From contig JAJDVG010000007.1 of the NCBI GenBank assembly GCA_022826245.1, positions 1-41,286 on the forward strand: a stretch of 41,286 nt of DNA, written 5' to 3'. Shown in pieces: positions 39,232 through 41,286 of the stretch. The position numbers were made by a program, and so were the translations under genes. Below the pieces are notes generated by a model. It was not told the origin of the DNA. It searched no databases and worked only from the letters and a program-made list of their open reading frames with translations. Every line of letters begins with the position of its first letter. The stretch's first letter is position 1. The stretch comes from Gammaproteobacteria bacterium. GTDB lineage: Bacteria > Pseudomonadota > Gammaproteobacteria > Steroidobacterales > Rariloculaceae.

Positions 39232-40975
39232 GAACCAGGTCGCCGATGCGCAGGTCCCGGAATTCGGCATCGAGGGTCTCGAGGGATCCCTCGGTCAGGT
39301 TCGACATGAAAGCGTCGCGGTCGGGCGAACCTTCGGGATCCGCAACCAGCGCCCGGGACTGTGCGTCGACGAACTGAAGCTGCAGCGCCTGCCACTCGCC
39401 GTCACGGCGCTGAAACACGCGGGCAAGAAACGTTTCCGCGACGAAGACGTACTCCATGACGGCGTCGCCGTTGAGGTCGACTTCCACGAGCAGCGCCGGG
39501 TCCGTGCGCGTGCCCGCGCGACCGGAGAGGACGGGCATCGATTCGACCAGGGTGTCGATCTCGTCGCGCACGCCTTGCGGGACCTCGAACGGGGCCGGCC
39601 GGTAGACCATCCGTTCCCAGATCGCGCTGCTGTCGCCGCTCGCCGGTTGACGCCACGGCGGGCGCGGATTCGCGATCAGCGCCGCGAGCGCCGGGTCCGA
39701 CCCCTCATACTGCTCGACTAGCCCCTGCATCCAGAGCCAGGCGGGCCGGCCGAGGAATTCGCGCGCATACCAGAAGTCGAAATCGCTGAGCTCGATCTCG
39801 CCGCTTTCCACGCGCTGTTGCTGGCTCGCGAGCGAGATCTGCCTGAAGTCGAGCAGCGGGCTGTTCACGAGCAGCACGAGCGCGAGGATCGCGAGCCCCA
39901 TCGAGCGGTTCACGAACGCGAGGTTCCGCGGCCAGGCATCGCGAAGCCGGATGATGCTGCCGGCGTAGCCGCAGGAGAAGAGCGCGAGCCCGACGCAGAC
40001 CGCAAGCGCCCAGCAGCGCTCCACGGTCCAGCCGTACTGCGCGATCCGGAGCGACAGCCCGTACAGCGCCAGGCCCGAGACGATCGGCAGCAGGACGGCG
40101 CCGCCGTAGACGAGCCGGTGCACGATCGCCGGATACGGTTCGTCGCGGCCGGTCTGGTAGACGGCGTTGAGGAAGAACAGCGCCAGGCCGTTCAGCGCCA
40201 TGAGCAGCGCGGTGCCGCTGCCGACGTCCCACAGCGGCTCGAGCCCCGTGAACGGCAGCGCCGCGAGAAACACCGCCAACATCGCGACCAGCAGCGGCAG
40301 CAGCAGGCGCATGAGGCCTTCGAGCAGCCCGGTCAGCCCGTCGATGAGGCGCGAGAGGCCGCGGAAGATGTAGACGCCGAGCCCGAAGGCGACGGCGATC
40401 GCGGGAAACGCGAACCACATCTCCTGGAAGATCTCGAGGAAGAAGTCGATGCCGATGACGTTGAGCAGCGCCGCCCAGAGCATGAGCACGAGGTAGGTGG
40501 CGCCCGCCATGACGGCGGAGAGCCCCGCCGTCAGGAAGTTGCGCCAGGAGTTGGCGAAGAGCGTCGCGTAGCTGACCGGACGGCGCGCCGCGAGCGGCTG
40601 CAGGTACATGAGCGCCTTGAAACTCGCCACCGCGGTCGTGATCGCGAACACCGCGATGATCGACTCGCTCGGGAACTCGCCCTCGGGAGAAAGCTGCCAA
40701 CCCGTGTAGAGCGCCACGAGCGCAAGCACGCTCGCGAACACGCTCGCGCCCGCTACCGCGCGGCGCAGGTGGCTGGATTCCATGGCCAGGAGCAGCAGCA
40801 CGGGCCACGCCACCGCGAGCGTCCACAGCGGGAGCTCCCAGACCGGTTGCCCGCTCGGCCAGGCGTCGTTTGTGCGGGCAAGGGCCAGCAGGTACAGGGC
40901 GACGCCCTGGGCCAGGGAGATCGCGAGCATGAGCTTCAGCGGCGCCCGCGTCGAGGACAGGCTTACGGCGTTCAC
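39215..40975 (-). CDS. Polytopic membrane protein of the DUF4153 type
   Basis: A protein of 586 residues starting at a GTG (40975). The first 370 residues contain about ten to twelve hydrophobic helices, beginning LKLMLAISLAQGVALYLLAL, with conserved-looking segments YLQPLAARRPVSYATLFANS and MAFPAIAVAFGLGVYIFRGL-like sequence. After the last helix (LAILALVLLVNSPLLDFRQI) comes a soluble C-terminal part of about 210 residues, including YPAIVHRLVY earlier and FWYAREFLGRPAWLWMQ here, facing one side of the membrane. It fits DUF4153 proteins of unknown role. The last codons (RIGDLVLRVVE) lie in the right copy of the direct repeat, so this 3' end may be the original integration target. Confidence 0.78.
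   Translation of the reverse strand: MNAVSLSSTRAPLKLMLAISLAQGVALYLLALARTNDAWPSGQPVWELPLWTLAVAWPVLLLLAMESSHLRRAVAGASVFASVLALVALYTGWQLSPEGEFPSESIIAVFAITTAVASFKALMYLQPLAARRPVSYATLFANSWRNFLTAGLSAVMAGATYLVLMLWAALLNVIGIDFFLEIFQEMWFAFPAIAVAFGLGVYIFRGLSRLIDGLTGLLEGLMRLLLPLLVAMLAVFLAALPFTGLEPLWDVGSGTALLMALNGLALFFLNAVYQTGRDEPYPAIVHRLVYGGAVLLPIVSGLALYGLSLRIAQYGWTVERCWALAVCVGLALFSCGYAGSIIRLRDAWPRNLAFVNRSMGLAILALVLLVNSPLLDFRQISLASQQQRVESGEIELSDFDFWYAREFLGRPAWLWMQGLVEQYEGSDPALAALIANPRPPWRQPASGDSSAIWERMVYRPAPFEVPQGVRDEIDTLVESMPVLSGRAGTRTDPALLVEVDLNGDAVMEYVFVAETFLARVFQRRDGEWQALQLQFVDAQSRALVADPEGSPDRDAFMSNLTEGSLETLDAEFRDLRIGDLVLRVVE
39219..39232. repeat. 14-bp direct repeat, right copy (partner 36462-36475)
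   Basis: The second TCGACGACCCTGAG, at the 3' end of the DUF4153 gene (minus strand) and the stop codon of the truncated antitoxin (plus strand). Integration at the 3' end of a gene with regeneration of its last codons is a common pattern for mobile elements, but no integrase is seen. Confidence 0.6.
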
Positions 40976-41184
40976 GGATGCGCGGGCCCTTCAACAGCGT
41001 ATATCGATACTCGGTTTGTCATATTAGCGGTAGCCGGGTTCGGCGCGTGCCGGTACCAGGCGGATTGTCGCGCGGCGGCGTCGACACTGTCCATTGCGCC
41101 AGCGGGCGGCATCCGGTTCCGCGGGCACGGCCTCGTTTATGATCGATCAATCTGAGACCGCTGCGGATTGGCGTCGGAAGCCAC

Positions 41185-41286
41185 ATGGGGACACAGGGAG
41201 GAGACGAGACGACGACCGGGACCCGATGGTGGGGTCATTGGCGCGAGGCTGAAGGTGCGACGATCCTCCACGTCGACCTGACGCCG
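41185..41286 (+). CDS. Partial gene start of unknown function (runs off the right edge)
   Basis: An ATG at 41185 opens a frame of 34 codons to the window end without a stop: MGTQGGDETTTGTRWWGHWR, then EAEGATILHVDLTP. No ribosome binding site precedes this ATG, and a GGGAGGAGAC lies just after it without a better start in frame, so the true start is unsure. ILHVDLTP is faintly like the start of a phosphopantetheinyl transferase, but this is too short to call. Confidence 0.4.
   Translation, partial: MGTQGGDETTTGTRWWGHWREAEGATILHVDLTP

Noticed and set aside
39818..41155. Open frame of 445 codons on the plus strand
   Set aside because: Antisense to the DUF4153 membrane protein; the product is Arg/Glu/Gln-rich low complexity.

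Overview
The window reads as a GC-rich chromosome segment from an uncultured, probably gammaproteobacterial organism. This rests on gene families only: a ZnuABC zinc importer, an exported diheme cytochrome c, a LolA-like/RND pair, a DUF6152 protein and WDGDTLV-type exported proteins. The many type II toxin-antitoxin (TA) genes and relics, plus exported ankyrin, leucine-rich and TPR proteins, resemble what is reported for host-associated marine (for example sponge) symbionts. That lifestyle is inference. I see no rRNA, tRNA, CRISPR array, transposase or integrase.

Layout. (1) 1-4.9 kb: a partial membrane-anchored gene, then a patchwork of small genes. These are a HigBA-like pair, an intact ParDE pair, an AbrB-type antitoxin whose VapC toxin has decayed, a ParD with a broken ParE, and three small single-pass membrane proteins, two of them coiled coil. 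Several are joined by repeated promoter-like elements. (2) 5.0-16.1 kb: an exported-protein block with a subtilase carrying a P domain, a very large metzincin with repeat and leucine-rich domains, a related repeat protein with a Gly-Asp tract, an exported ankyrin protein and a small lipoprotein. (3) 16.3-20.7 kb: an operon of a LolA-like periplasmic protein, an MpaB-type oxygenase and an RND transporter. (4) 20.7-24.7 kb: zinc uptake (znuB and znuC divergent from znuA) and a diheme cytochrome c.

(5) 25.0-30.4 kb: a defence-like island. Two overlapping P-loop ATPase genes, the second ending in TPR-like repeats, are followed by an AbiEi/AbiEii module. (6) 30.5-36.5 kb: metabolic and exported genes, namely a beta-hydroxyacid dehydrogenase, a WDGDTLV/DUF6152/WDGDTLV operon and a PLP-dependent decarboxylase. 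(7) 36.5-39.2 kb: a compact three-gene module (TIGR04255 protein, HTH protein, unknown protein) behind an elaborate operator-like region. It is followed by a truncated DUF1778-like antitoxin and bounded by a 14-bp direct repeat. (8) 39.2-41.3 kb: a DUF4153-type membrane protein and the start of another gene.

The two best candidates for undescribed systems are the paired ATPase operon at 25.0-28.9 kb and the TIGR04255 module at 36.5-39.2 kb. A third point of interest is an unnamed exported repeat domain of about 110 residues shared by the proteins at 7.9-11.5 and 11.6-13.8 kb.
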